From Ruegeria sp. ANG-R (GTDB lineage: Bacteria > Pseudomonadota > Alphaproteobacteria > Rhodobacterales > Rhodobacteraceae): a stretch of DNA of 64,000 bases. The DNA lies in NCBI RefSeq assembly GCF_000813985.1, contig NZ_JWLJ01000004.1, forward strand, positions 348,010 to 412,009, given 5' to 3'. Position numbers and translations under genes: made by a program. Below, in pieces: positions 1 to 7,507 of this stretch (within the stretch, counting starts at the first letter, position 1; each line of letters begins with the position of its first letter). The notes beneath the pieces are model-generated. The model saw only the letters and a program-made list of their open reading frames with translations, made no database searches and was not told the DNA's origin.

Positions 1-1118
1 CCGCGGAAGTCGGTCCATTCCTGGTCCAACTCGAAGGCTTCGTCGAAGGCGACGCGGGCCAGTTCGCCCGCGATTGCATGGATGCGGGTGGCGGGGATAC
101 CGCATTGGTTGGCCACGTTCTCGGGTGCGTATTCGTCATTGAGGTACCGTTCGGCCATCAGGTGGAAGACCGGGCGGTGGGTTACACCGCCTTTTTCGTA
201 GGTGGCCGACAGGTCCGGGCGGACGCCGGGTTTGTCGAACGCGGTCAGCGCGCCCGTGTTGCGGTCGACGACCAGAGGCTTGCCATCCGCGTCACGCAGG
301 AACAGACCTTTGGTTGGGCCCTCCGAGGCGTCGATCAGAACCGGTGCGTTGGTGTAGCGGCTGAGGTAATCCAGGTCGATCTTGCCAGCCTTCATCAGGA
401 CATGGATCAGCGACATGATGAACAGGCCGTCAGTACCGGGCGTGATCCCAACCCAGTCATCGGCCACCGCGTTATAGCCACTGCGGATCGGATTGACCCC
501 GATCACCCGCGCGCCGCGCGCCTTGATTTTGCCGATACCCATCTTGATGGGATTTGAATCGTGGTCTTCTGCCACACCAAACAGCATGAACAGCTTGGTG
601 TGATCCCAGTCGGGTTGGCCGAATTCCCAGAACGCACCGCCCATCGTGTAGATGCCGCCAGCCGCCATGTTGACCGAGCAAAAGCCGCCATGCGCCGCGT
701 AGTTGCATGTTCCGAAATTCTGAGCCCAGAAGCTGGTAAAGGACTGTGATTGGTCGCGCCCGGTGAAAAAGGCCAGTTTCTCTGGATTGTCCTCGCGGAC
801 GGGTTTCAGCCATCCGACCGCGATGTCCAGCGCCTCATCCCAGCTGATTTCCTCGAATTCTCCCGATCCGCGGGGGCCGACCCGTTTGAGCGGTGCACGC
901 AGCCGCGACGGTGCGTTCACCTGCATAATCCCCGCGCTGCCTTTGGCACAAAGCACGCCCTTGTTGACCGGATGGTCTCTGTTGCCCTCGATATAGGCGA
1001 CCTTCCCATCCTTCATGTGTACGTTGATGCCGCACCGGCACGCGCACATATAGCAGGTGGTGCGTCGAATCTCGTCCGATACGGGTGGGGATAGGTTGAG
1101 GTTCGGTTGTTGATTCAC
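1..1118 (-). CDS. soeA: Molybdopterin oxidoreductase, probable sulfite dehydrogenase subunit SoeA (N-terminal part)
   Basis: About 372 N-terminal codons are present; the gene runs off the left edge. Near the N-terminus a CxxCxxxC motif (CYMCACRC) followed by GVLCAKG gives the four cysteines of the [4Fe-4S] cluster of the DMSO-reductase molybdoenzyme superfamily. A later HGGFCSVN stretch could supply a Cys ligand to Mo. No Tat or Sec signal is seen, so it should be cytoplasmic. The GTG start at 1118 is chosen for a GGGAGAGAC ribosome site just upstream. By sequence alone it could be called formate dehydrogenase-like. Its place directly downstream of xsc, whose product is sulfite, points to SoeA of the membrane-bound sulfite dehydrogenase SoeABC known from Roseobacters. 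soeBC would lie outside the window. Confidence 0.72.
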   Translation of the reverse strand, partial: MNQQPNLNLSPPVSDEIRRTTCYMCACRCGINVHMKDGKVAYIEGNRDHPVNKGVLCAKGSAGIMQVNAPSRLRAPLKRVGPRGSGEFEEISWDEALDIAVGWLKPVREDNPEKLAFFTGRDQSQSFTSFWAQNFGTCNYAAHGGFCSVNMAAGGIYTMGGAFWEFGQPDWDHTKLFMLFGVAEDHDSNPIKMGIGKIKARGARVIGVNPIRSGYNAVADDWVGITPGTDGLFIMSLIHVLMKAGKIDLDYLSRYTNAPVLIDASEGPTKGLFLRDADGKPLVVDRNTGALTAFDKPGVRPDLSATYEKGGVTHRPVFHLMAERYLNDEYAPENVANQCGIPATRIHAIAGELARVAFDEAFELDQEWTDFR

Positions 1119-1200
1119 GCTGTCTCTCCCTGTGGCGGATCGCCTTGGTACCTGTACGTGTTGAACACATTGGAGCGTAAGAACGTCCGGCTCAACCGTT

Positions 1201-1268
1201 CAGAGGAAGAGAGCGCAGACGCCCCCTTCCTCTGCTTTTGGATTACGTGGACCGGTTAGACCCGGTCC
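1201..1268 (-). other. Two hairpins in the xsc-soeA gap
   Basis: The 171-bp gap between xsc and soeA holds two inverted repeats: CAGAGGAAG/CTTCCTCTG (1201-1209 with 1226-1234) and GGACCGG/CCGGTCC (1249-1255 with 1262-1268). On the minus strand, the direction of transcription, neither is followed by a U-run, so they are not typical intrinsic terminators. They could be mRNA stability or processing elements that set different xsc and soe levels. The repeats are directly visible; the role is inference. Confidence 0.5.
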
Positions 1269-1289
1269 ATTTTATGTTTTTAGCAGCGA

Positions 1290-3065
1290 TCAAACCTGCT
1301 GCGGACGCATGTCGGCTGCGTCGATACCGGCAACTTCAACTGGCTTCTTCATCGCGTCACGGCGGAAGGGTTCACCCAGTTCCTGGTTGATCATTGCTTC
1401 GATCAGGGTGGTGATGCCGTTCTTCTGGTCTTCGATCGCCTGGCTCAGCGCAGCGGTTAACTCGTCCTGAGTGCGCGCGATGACGCCTTTCAGGCCACAC
1501 GCGTTGGCGATACCGGCATACGAAACCTTGGTGTCCAGCTCGGTTCCGACGAAGTTGTCATCGAACCACAGGGTCGAGTTGCGCTTTTCCGCGCCCCACT
1601 GGTAGTTGCGGAAGACAACCTGAGTGATGGCGGGCCATTCTTCACGGCCGATGGCGGTCAGTTCGGTGACCGCGATGCCGAAGGCACCGTCACCCGAGAA
1701 GCCGACAACCGGTACATCAGGGCAGCCGATTTTGGCGCCGATGACCGAAGGCAGACCATAGCCACAGGGGCCGAACAGGCCGGGGGCCAGATACTTGCGG
1801 CCTTCTTCGAACGACGGATAGGCGTTGCCGATGGCGCAGTTGTTGCCGATGTCTGACGAGATGATCGCCTCTTTCGGCAGGGCAGACTGAATCGCGCGCC
1901 ATGCTTTGCGCGGGCTCAGCCAGTCAGGCTTGGCAGCGCGTGCGCGTTCGTTCCAGGTGGTGCCCGGATCGTCCTGCTCGTGGTCCATCGAGGTCAGTTC
2001 TTGCGCCCAACGCGATTTGGTTTCTGCGATCTTCGCCCTGCGTGCGTCACGACCTTCGTCACCGGCTGTGTCAGACAGCTGGTTCAGAATGTTGGTGGCA
2101 ACAGTTGCCGCATCGCCGACGATACCAACGGAGACCTTCTTGGTCAGGCCGATACGGTCAGGGTTGATGTCGACCTGAATGATCTTCGCATCTGCAGGCC
2201 AATATTCCATGCCGTAGCCCGGCAGGGTCGAGAACGGGTTCAGGCGGGTGCCGAGGCACAGAACAACGTCTGCTTCCTTGATCAGCTGCATACCGGCTTT
2301 CGAGCCGTTATAGCCCAGCGGGCCAGCGAACAGCGGGTGCGAGCCGGGGAAGGCGTCATTGTGCTGGTAGCCAACGCAAACCGGAGCGTCCAGACGCTCG
2401 GCCAGTGCTTTCGACGCTTCGATGCCGCCTTTCGACAGAACCGTGCCGGCGCCGTTCAGGATGACTGGGTTCTTTGCGTTCGACAGCAGAGCGGCAGCTT
2501 CGGATACGGCCGATGCGCCACCCGATGGCAGTTCGAATTCAACAACAGCAGGCAGATCAATGTCGATCACCTGAGTGAAGAAGTCGCGCGGAACGTTGAT
2601 CTGCGCTGGCGCCGAGGAACGCTTGGCGTTCATGATCACGCGGCTCAGAACCTCGGCCATACGGCTGGGGTCACGTACTTCTTCCTGATAGCAAACGCAG
2701 TCTGCGAACATACGCATCTGCTCCATCTCCTGGAAACCACCCTGACCCATGGTTTTGTTGGCGGCCTGCGGGGTGACCAGCAGCAGCGGGGTGTGGTTCC
2801 AGTAAGCAGTCTTAACAGCGGTTACAAAGTTGGTGATGCCGGGGCCGTTCTGGGCGATCATCATCGACATCTTGCCGGTCGCGCGGGTGTAGCCATCGGC
2901 CATCATTCCGCCAGACCCTTCGTGCGCGCAATCCCAAAAAGTGATACCAGCTTTCTCAAAAATGTCAGAGATCGGCATCATGGCCGAGCCGATGATACCG
3001 AACGCATGTTCGATCCCATGCATCTGCAAAGTTTTGACAAAGGCTTCTTCGGTGGTCATCTTCAT
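1290..3065 (-). CDS. xsc: Sulfoacetaldehyde acetyltransferase
   Basis: A 591-aa thiamine-diphosphate enzyme that converts sulfoacetaldehyde and phosphate to acetyl phosphate and sulfite, the desulfonating step of taurine, isethionate and related C2-sulfonate breakdown in the cytoplasm. The N-terminus (MKMTTEEAFVKTLQMHGIEH) is characteristic of Xsc rather than acetolactate synthase. The C-terminal ThDP motif begins GFSGDGAFG, followed by the Xsc-like FRNYQWGAEKRN stretch. The start at 3065 has GGAG eight bases upstream; an in-frame ATG at 3083 has no such site. It lies between tauR (upstream, same strand) and soeA (downstream). A TauR-box pair at 3150-3182 suggests its own regulated promoter. 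pta, often beside xsc, is not adjacent here. Confidence 0.96.
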   Translation of the reverse strand: MKMTTEEAFVKTLQMHGIEHAFGIIGSAMMPISDIFEKAGITFWDCAHEGSGGMMADGYTRATGKMSMMIAQNGPGITNFVTAVKTAYWNHTPLLLVTPQAANKTMGQGGFQEMEQMRMFADCVCYQEEVRDPSRMAEVLSRVIMNAKRSSAPAQINVPRDFFTQVIDIDLPAVVEFELPSGGASAVSEAAALLSNAKNPVILNGAGTVLSKGGIEASKALAERLDAPVCVGYQHNDAFPGSHPLFAGPLGYNGSKAGMQLIKEADVVLCLGTRLNPFSTLPGYGMEYWPADAKIIQVDINPDRIGLTKKVSVGIVGDAATVATNILNQLSDTAGDEGRDARRAKIAETKSRWAQELTSMDHEQDDPGTTWNERARAAKPDWLSPRKAWRAIQSALPKEAIISSDIGNNCAIGNAYPSFEEGRKYLAPGLFGPCGYGLPSVIGAKIGCPDVPVVGFSGDGAFGIAVTELTAIGREEWPAITQVVFRNYQWGAEKRNSTLWFDDNFVGTELDTKVSYAGIANACGLKGVIARTQDELTAALSQAIEDQKNGITTLIEAMINQELGEPFRRDAMKKPVEVAGIDAADMRPQQV

Positions 3066-3149
3066 CTGCGTATCTCCGATCATAGATGGCTTTTGAGGGG
3101 TCTGCTGCCCCTGTTTCTGGTCGGTTTTGGCGCACGGGTGTCCGCGGCG

Positions 3150-3182
3150 TTAGGGCCAGAACGGGTGGCGGGTTAGGTCCAG
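3150..3182 (-). promoter_or_regulatory. TauR-box pair upstream of xsc
   Basis: On the minus strand CTGGACCTAA (3173-3182) is followed by the near copy CTGGCCCTAA (3150-3159), starts 23 bp apart, in direct orientation toward xsc. They match the CTGGACYTAA direct repeats I recall for TauR of Rhodobacter capsulatus. They sit between the tauR stop and the xsc start, about 85-115 bp upstream of the xsc ATG. This is where an activator-dependent promoter would be expected. Repeats are seen; binding is inferred. Confidence 0.65.
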
Positions 3183-3188
3183 TGCGCC

Positions 3189-4649
3189 TCAGGCTCGGCG
3201 GATCGTGTCGGCAATTTGTTGGATTCCGGGTCCAATCCGCTCTGACGAGATTGAGGAGTATCCCAGACGGTAATAGTTTTGCGGCCTGTTCTTGCCGGAA
3301 AAGAAGGGTTCTCCGGGTTCGATATGGACGCTCTGGCGCTGCAGGTCGCGGGCCAGTTTCGTTGTGTCGATACGTTCAGGTGCCTGCATCCAGATCGATG
3401 AGCCGCCAAGCATTCCTCGCCCGGCCACTGTCAGGCCATACTGCCCGATTGCCTCTTCAATCGCTTCGCGGCGACGCTGCAGTGTCTTGGACATGCGGCG
3501 AATCTGTGCATCGTAGTGGCCCAGCGACAGAAAATAGGCTGCCGTCCGTTGCATGTGACCGGGCGGATGACGCAGCACCAGGGACCGCAGCGCCCTGGCT
3601 TCGCGGATAAATGGTTCGGACCCGACCATGTAACCCAGCCGCAGTCCCGGAAACAGCGACTTCGAAAAGCTGCCCACATAGATCACACGCCCGTCCCGGT
3701 CCATTGATCTGAGCGCGGGCGACGGCGCCCCGAGAAACGACATTTCGAACTCGTAGTCATCCTCGACAATCATGGCGTCCAGTTCCCGGGCGCGGCGTAG
3801 CAGGGCATGACGGCGATCGACAGGCATGGTTGCGGTGGTCGGAGACTGATGGCTGGGTGTGGTGAAAATTACATCGGTATCGTCCGGGATCGTATCAGGC
3901 GGCAACCCGTCCCGGTCGACCTTCAGATAGGATAGCTTGCACTCCGAATGAATCAGGAGATCGCGCAGCGCATAATAGCAGGGGTCTTCAATCGCGGCCC
4001 TTCGATTTCGGTTCAGCAATATGCGCGAGGCCAGCCAAAGGGCGTTCTGAGCCCCCAGAGTGATCAGGATTTCCTCGGGCCGGGCCACGATTCCGCGACG
4101 GGGAAGGGTGTGCCGGGCGATGAACTCGATTAGCAGCGGGTCGTCCTGATCGACATAATCTCCGGTCAGAGAATCGAAATCCTTATGTCCCAACGCCCGA
4201 ACGGCGCAGAGACGCCAGTTCGCATGATCGAACAATTTCCTGTCGACCTGGCCATAGATGAATGGATAGCGGTAATCGCGCCAGTTGCTGGGTTTCGCCA
4301 GCACATCACCATCCGAAAACCGGCGTGCGAAGGCCCGGTCCCAGTCTACACTTTCTGTATCACGGCGAACCGGAGCATAGGTTGGTGGCACCGGAGCGTT
4401 CTCTGAAACGTAGTATCCCGACCGGCCCCTGGCCGTGAGATAGTCATTGGCCAGCAGCTCGGTATAGGCAAGGGTCACCGTAATCCGGCTGACACCCAGA
4501 TGGGCGGCAAGTTTACGGGATGAGGGCAGTTTTTCACCAACATGGAAACGACCCGACAGAATGCCTTCGGCGATCAGCTGTTGAAGCTGTGCCTGCAACG
4601 TGCCTTGCCCACCGCGTTCCAGAAAAAATGTGTCGACCGATATACCCAT
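3189..4649 (-). CDS. tauR: MocR/GntR-type regulator with aminotransferase domain, taurine regulator TauR
   Basis: A 486-aa protein with an N-terminal winged-helix GntR domain (about residues 15-85: GILSGRFHVGEKLPSSRKLA, then the recognition-helix region HLGVSRITVTLAYTEL). It is followed by a fold-type I aminotransferase-like domain (about 115-480) with the PLP-lysine motif SFSKSLFPGLRLGY. This is the MocR architecture. MocR proteins use PLP and an amine effector to switch promoters, and TauR in Rhodobacter activates taurine genes. Position directly upstream of xsc and the CTGGACYTAA repeats at both ends of the gene support TauR over PdxR. The ATG at 4649 lacks a strong ribosome site. A promoter at 4691-4719 overlaps a TauR box, implying autorepression. 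Confidence 0.85.
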   Translation of the reverse strand: MGISVDTFFLERGGQGTLQAQLQQLIAEGILSGRFHVGEKLPSSRKLAAHLGVSRITVTLAYTELLANDYLTARGRSGYYVSENAPVPPTYAPVRRDTESVDWDRAFARRFSDGDVLAKPSNWRDYRYPFIYGQVDRKLFDHANWRLCAVRALGHKDFDSLTGDYVDQDDPLLIEFIARHTLPRRGIVARPEEILITLGAQNALWLASRILLNRNRRAAIEDPCYYALRDLLIHSECKLSYLKVDRDGLPPDTIPDDTDVIFTTPSHQSPTTATMPVDRRHALLRRARELDAMIVEDDYEFEMSFLGAPSPALRSMDRDGRVIYVGSFSKSLFPGLRLGYMVGSEPFIREARALRSLVLRHPPGHMQRTAAYFLSLGHYDAQIRRMSKTLQRRREAIEEAIGQYGLTVAGRGMLGGSSIWMQAPERIDTTKLARDLQRQSVHIEPGEPFFSGKNRPQNYYRLGYSSISSERIGPGIQQIADTIRRA

Positions 4650-4663
4650 GGCATCGTTATAGG

Positions 4664-4719
4664 CTGGACCTAAGGTGGAGGCAATCTGGACTTATGGCTG
4701 TGCGAAATCAAAGCGTCAA
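4664..4719 (-). promoter_or_regulatory. tauR promoter overlapped by a TauR-box pair
   Basis: On the plus strand CTGGACCTAA (4664-4673) and CTGGACTTAT (4686-4695) are direct repeats with starts 22 bp apart, two helical turns. Reading toward tauR, TTGACG (4714-4719) and CATAAG (4691-4696) with a 17-bp spacer form a plausible -35/-10. Bound TauR would cover the -10 and start site, fitting the autorepression known for MocR regulators. The repeats point away from tauR, toward the ArsR-permease genes. Confidence 0.6.
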
Positions 4720-4738
4720 TTTATCAGAGCCTGTGTCG

Positions 4739-4783
4739 TTGACTCTGAGAGGTAATTAAACTAAAAAACTAGAAATCTAGTTT
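4739..4783 (+). promoter_or_regulatory. arsR promoter and operator palindrome
   Basis: TTGACT (4739-4744), a 17-bp spacer and TAAAAA (4762-4767) make a plausible promoter. A perfect inverted repeat AAACTAGA-AA-TCTAGTTT (4766-4783) overlaps the -10 and start-site region. This is the usual place for the operator of a self-repressing ArsR/SmtB regulator. The palindrome is directly visible; that the product of the next gene binds it is inference. Confidence 0.65.
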
Positions 4784-4797
4784 AATGGAGATGAGAA

Positions 4798-5106
4798 ATG
4801 TGGGAAGAAGCCGCTGCTGGCTTTTCCGCCATGGGGTCCGAGGCCAGATTGAAAGTCCTGAAGACACTGGTCCGCGCCGGGCAGGCGGGACTGACCGTCG
4901 GAGAAATTCAAACCCGGACGGGCATCGCGCCTTCGACACTGGCGCATCACCTACGATTTCTGGCCGCGGGCGGTGTGGTGGAGCAGGAGAAAATCGGGCG
5001 CAGCACGATCAATCGGGCGTGCTTTGACGAATTGAGAAATCTGGCGCAGTTCATTCTCAGCGAATGCTGCGCCGACGAGGTCGGAAAGGCGGCTAACGAT
5101 GGCTGA
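4798..5106 (+). CDS. ArsR/SmtB-family transcriptional regulator
   Basis: A 102-aa winged-helix repressor. The helix-turn-helix spans about residues 35-62 (LTVGEIQTRTGIAPSTLAHH, then LRFLAAGGVVEQ). It lacks the classical ELCVCDL metal-binding box; its cysteines are one near residue 76 and an adjacent pair (ECC) near the C-terminus. It could therefore sense As(III)/organoarsenicals or reactive sulfur through C-terminal thiols. The ATG at 4798 has GGAG eight bases upstream. It overlaps the downstream permease by 8 bp, so the two are co-translated, and it probably represses both through the palindrome at 4766-4783. The effector is unknown. Confidence 0.85.
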   Translation: MWEEAAAGFSAMGSEARLKVLKTLVRAGQAGLTVGEIQTRTGIAPSTLAHHLRFLAAGGVVEQEKIGRSTINRACFDELRNLAQFILSECCADEVGKAANDG

Positions 5107-6130
5107 ACTGACACAAAACCCCAAACCGCTCGCCAGAAATCTGATCGAGTTGATCAAAACGCCCTGGGCTCTGATCGTCGTGATTCTGGCGCTTGTGGCC
5201 ATTCTTGACCCCGGTAACTGGACCGGGGTTGTGAGTTTTGCCGCCAAAGCGCTGGCGCATACGGGCCAGTACATTCTGTTTGCGGTTCTGCTGCTGTCCT
5301 ACCTCAAGGCAACCGGGGCCGAAGTGATGGTCGCCCGTGCGTTCGAAGGTCGTGAGACGCGGATGATCGTTCTAGCCGCATTGTTCGGCGGGCTGGCACC
5401 GTTTTGTTCCTGCGAGGTTATTCCGTTCATCGCGGGTTTGCTGGCGTTGGGCGCTCCACTGTCTGCGGTGATGGCCTTCTGGCTCAGTTCGCCGCTGATT
5501 GACCCGCCAACGTTGCTGATCACGGCAGGCGCGCTTGGCTGGCCGTTTGCAATCGGCAAAGCGGTCGCTGCGGTCGCCCTCGGGCTGTTCGGAGGGTTCG
5601 CCGTGCGCACCCTGATGCGCGGCGGTGCGTTCGCACAGCCGTTGCGCGAATACAAACCCGCCGGATGCTGCGGATGCGGGCCCAAGCCGGACGACAAGCC
5701 TGTCTGGCAGTTCTGGAAAGAACCTGATCGCCGGACGCGCTTTCGCGCCGAGTTTATCCATAACGCACTGTTCCTGTTCAAATGGCTGGCGTTTGCTTAT
5801 GTCCTCGAAGCGTTGCTGGTCAGCTATGTTCCGGCAGATCTGATTGCCAGGGTCGTTGGTGGAGAAGGCGTTGTGCCCATCGTCATCGCGGCCTTGGTCG
5901 GTATGCCCGCTTATCTGAACTCTTACGTCGCCCCTCCGCTGCTTGCGGGACTGATAGATCAGGGTATGAGTGCAGGTGCCGCAATGTCGTTTATGGTGGC
6001 CGGAGCAGTCAGTTCGATCCCCGCGATGGCGGCGGTGTGGTCACTGGTGAAACCGCGTGTCTTTGCAACCTACCTAGGGTTGGGCATCAGCGGCGCCATC
6101 GTAGCCGGTATCTTGTTCCAGATGATCTGA
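5099..6130 (+). CDS. Permease of the PF03773 (YraQ/ArsP-like) family
   Basis: A 343-aa inner-membrane protein with about eight hydrophobic segments. Two conserved-looking halves are separated by a cytoplasmic loop carrying a Cys cluster (GCCGCGPKPDD, about residues 188-198). The first half has a CSC motif (PFCSCEVIPFIAGL) typical of this permease family, some members of which (ArsP) export trivalent organoarsenicals. Cys residues in the membrane and loop suggest a thiol-reactive or metalloid substrate. It is translationally coupled to an ArsR regulator, as in resistance modules. Because it is divergent from tauR/xsc, a sulfur-related substrate cannot be excluded. A bidirectional terminator follows at once. 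Confidence 0.82.
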   Translation: MAELTQNPKPLARNLIELIKTPWALIVVILALVAILDPGNWTGVVSFAAKALAHTGQYILFAVLLLSYLKATGAEVMVARAFEGRETRMIVLAALFGGLAPFCSCEVIPFIAGLLALGAPLSAVMAFWLSSPLIDPPTLLITAGALGWPFAIGKAVAAVALGLFGGFAVRTLMRGGAFAQPLREYKPAGCCGCGPKPDDKPVWQFWKEPDRRTRFRAEFIHNALFLFKWLAFAYVLEALLVSYVPADLIARVVGGEGVVPIVIAALVGMPAYLNSYVAPPLLAGLIDQGMSAGAAMSFMVAGAVSSIPAMAAVWSLVKPRVFATYLGLGISGAIVAGILFQMI

Positions 6131-6134
6131 ACGA

Positions 6135-6166
6135 AAAACCGCCCGGTGATCTCACCGGGCGGTTTT
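6135..6166. terminator. Bidirectional intrinsic terminator
   Basis: The 15-bp arms AAAACCGCCCGGTGA/TCACCGGGCGGTTTT enclose a 2-base loop. T-runs on both strands suit it to terminate the permease gene on the plus strand and the 129-aa gene on the minus strand. Confidence 0.88.
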
Positions 6167-6171
6167 GCTCT

Positions 6172-6561
6172 TTAGCTTGCGTCACAGTATCGCGGCAGCT
6201 TGAACCGATATCGGGGCTCTCCGCTTCCCACATAGATACGTTTTTCAATGCAGGCTTCGGTTCCGACGGTCCGCGCGACCGGGCCTTCCGTTGACGTAAC
6301 CGATGTTGCCGAGCCGTCCGGCAGGCGGACCGACGCGACGACGCCGTTCTTGAGGTCGCCGTTGATCGGCGTGGCCGACAGGACCTCGACTGTCAGAAAC
6401 GAATGATGCTCGTGCGTGCCATCATCGTTCAGCAGCAGCAACCCAGCGAAGACAGCAATCAAGGTGGCGACACCGGTAATGACCAACCACCACGACTTCA
6501 GGAAGACGTAGATCGAAACAGCGCGGTGTGGTCCGAAAAATGTGGACAGAATGCTAAGCAT
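6172..6561 (-). CDS. Small membrane-anchored protein of unknown function
   Basis: A 129-aa protein with one clear transmembrane helix at about residues 24-46 (SWWLVITGVATLIAVFAGLL). It is followed by a roughly 80-residue domain containing two cysteines (EACIEK and RYC near the end). The N-terminus is positive-poor, so topology is uncertain; the soluble part is probably periplasmic. The ATG at 6561 has GGGGAA just upstream. It lies 54 bp downstream of trcR on the same strand, behind a hairpin, so it may be partly co-transcribed. I do not recognise a family. Confidence 0.7.
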   Translation of the reverse strand: MLSILSTFFGPHRAVSIYVFLKSWWLVITGVATLIAVFAGLLLLNDDGTHEHHSFLTVEVLSATPINGDLKNGVVASVRLPDGSATSVTSTEGPVARTVGTEACIEKRIYVGSGEPRYRFKLPRYCDAS

Positions 6562-6580
6562 TGAGTTCCCCGAATAATGA

Positions 6581-6606
6581 GGCCCCGACTATCCGTGATC
6601 GGGGCC
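6581..6606 (-). other. Hairpin between trcR and the 129-aa gene
   Basis: GGCCCCGA/TCGGGGCC arms (6581-6588 with 6599-6606) enclose a 10-base loop. The minus-strand tail TCATTATTC has only a weak U-run, so this is a leaky terminator or 3'-end stabiliser after trcR. Confidence 0.5.
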
Positions 6607-6615
6607 ATGTGCGTC

Positions 6616-7377
6616 TCAGGGGCGCAGATCGTCTTCGTCTTCTTCGTCGCCGCCCCCTTTGGGCAGATTGAAGAAGCTGTCGGCATCGACGATGGGTTCC
6701 TCTTCTTCTTTCTCGCTGCTGTCATCGGACAACGAGAAAGTTTCCAGCCCCTCGATCGCGGTCGGAATCTTGGGCGCCGCGTCCATCTCGAGCGATTGCT
6801 CGGTCGAGACCAGCCTGCGGCGTTCGTCGTCGCTCATGACGCCCCCTTCGGCGGCTTTCTTGGCGGCGGCCTTCTGAACGATCGCATCCAATTCGGACTG
6901 TTTGCACAATCCCAAAGCGACCGGATCAATCGGTTGCATGTTGGCGATGTTCCAGTGCGTGCGCTCGCGGATCGACTGGATGGTCGGCTTGGTGGTGCCG
7001 ACCAGCTTGGCGATCTGACCGTCGCTGAGTTCCGGGTGGAACTTCACCAGCCACAGAATCGAGTTCGGACGGTCCTGACGCTTGGACAGCGGGGTGTAAC
7101 GCGGGCCGCGGCGTTTCTCTTCGCCCGAAGCCGCCGGGTTGAACTTGAGCTTCAGCTTGTGCAGGGGGTTGCCTTGCGCCGTGTCGATCTCTTCCTGCGT
7201 CAACTGGTTGTTGGCGATCGGGTCGAACCCTTTGACGCCGGCTGCAACATCACCATCCGCAATGCCCTGTACTTCCAACTCGTGCATTCCTACGAAATCC
7301 GCGATCTGCTTGAAGCTGATCGTGGTGTTGTCCACCAGCCATACGGCGGTTGCTTTGGCCATAAGCGGTTTTGCCAT
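6616..7377 (-). CDS. trcR: Cell cycle transcriptional regulator TrcR (DUF1013)
   Basis: A 253-aa protein matching the DUF1013/TrcR family restricted to alphaproteobacteria. It has two helix-turn-helix-like units: about residues 20-40 (ISFKQIADFVGMHELEVQGI) and 115-140 (LSDGQIAKLVGTTKPTIQSI, then RERTHWN). A charged, acidic C-terminal tail ends in GGGDEEDEDDLRP. Family members are cytoplasmic regulators tied to the CtrA/GcrA cell-cycle network. The ATG at 7377 is preceded by GGAGAC eight bases away; a second in-frame ATG at 7359 is possible. It is transcribed divergently from the RNase T2 gene. Confidence 0.88.
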   Translation of the reverse strand: MAKPLMAKATAVWLVDNTTISFKQIADFVGMHELEVQGIADGDVAAGVKGFDPIANNQLTQEEIDTAQGNPLHKLKLKFNPAASGEEKRRGPRYTPLSKRQDRPNSILWLVKFHPELSDGQIAKLVGTTKPTIQSIRERTHWNIANMQPIDPVALGLCKQSELDAIVQKAAAKKAAEGGVMSDDERRRLVSTEQSLEMDAAPKIPTAIEGLETFSLSDDSSEKEEEEPIVDADSFFNLPKGGGDEEDEDDLRP

Positions 7378-7507
7378 CAGCCCGTCTCCTATAAATACAT
7401 CTGTCCCGTCGCCGGAATGCGGCGGCCCCGAGGCTTCGGGGCAGGTTTCCGTTGTCGGGGAACTTGCGGTGTATATAGTCGCGCAAAGTCAAGAAGGGAA
7501 GAGGCGA

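Noticed and set aside
3079..3084. TATGAT as the -10 of xsc (minus strand)
   Set aside because: A start site from it would fall inside or beyond the ribosome site of xsc, so it is unlikely to be the real promoter.
1980..3176. 398-codon plus-strand frame opposite xsc
   Set aside because: xsc on the minus strand is certain; this frame has no recognisable features.
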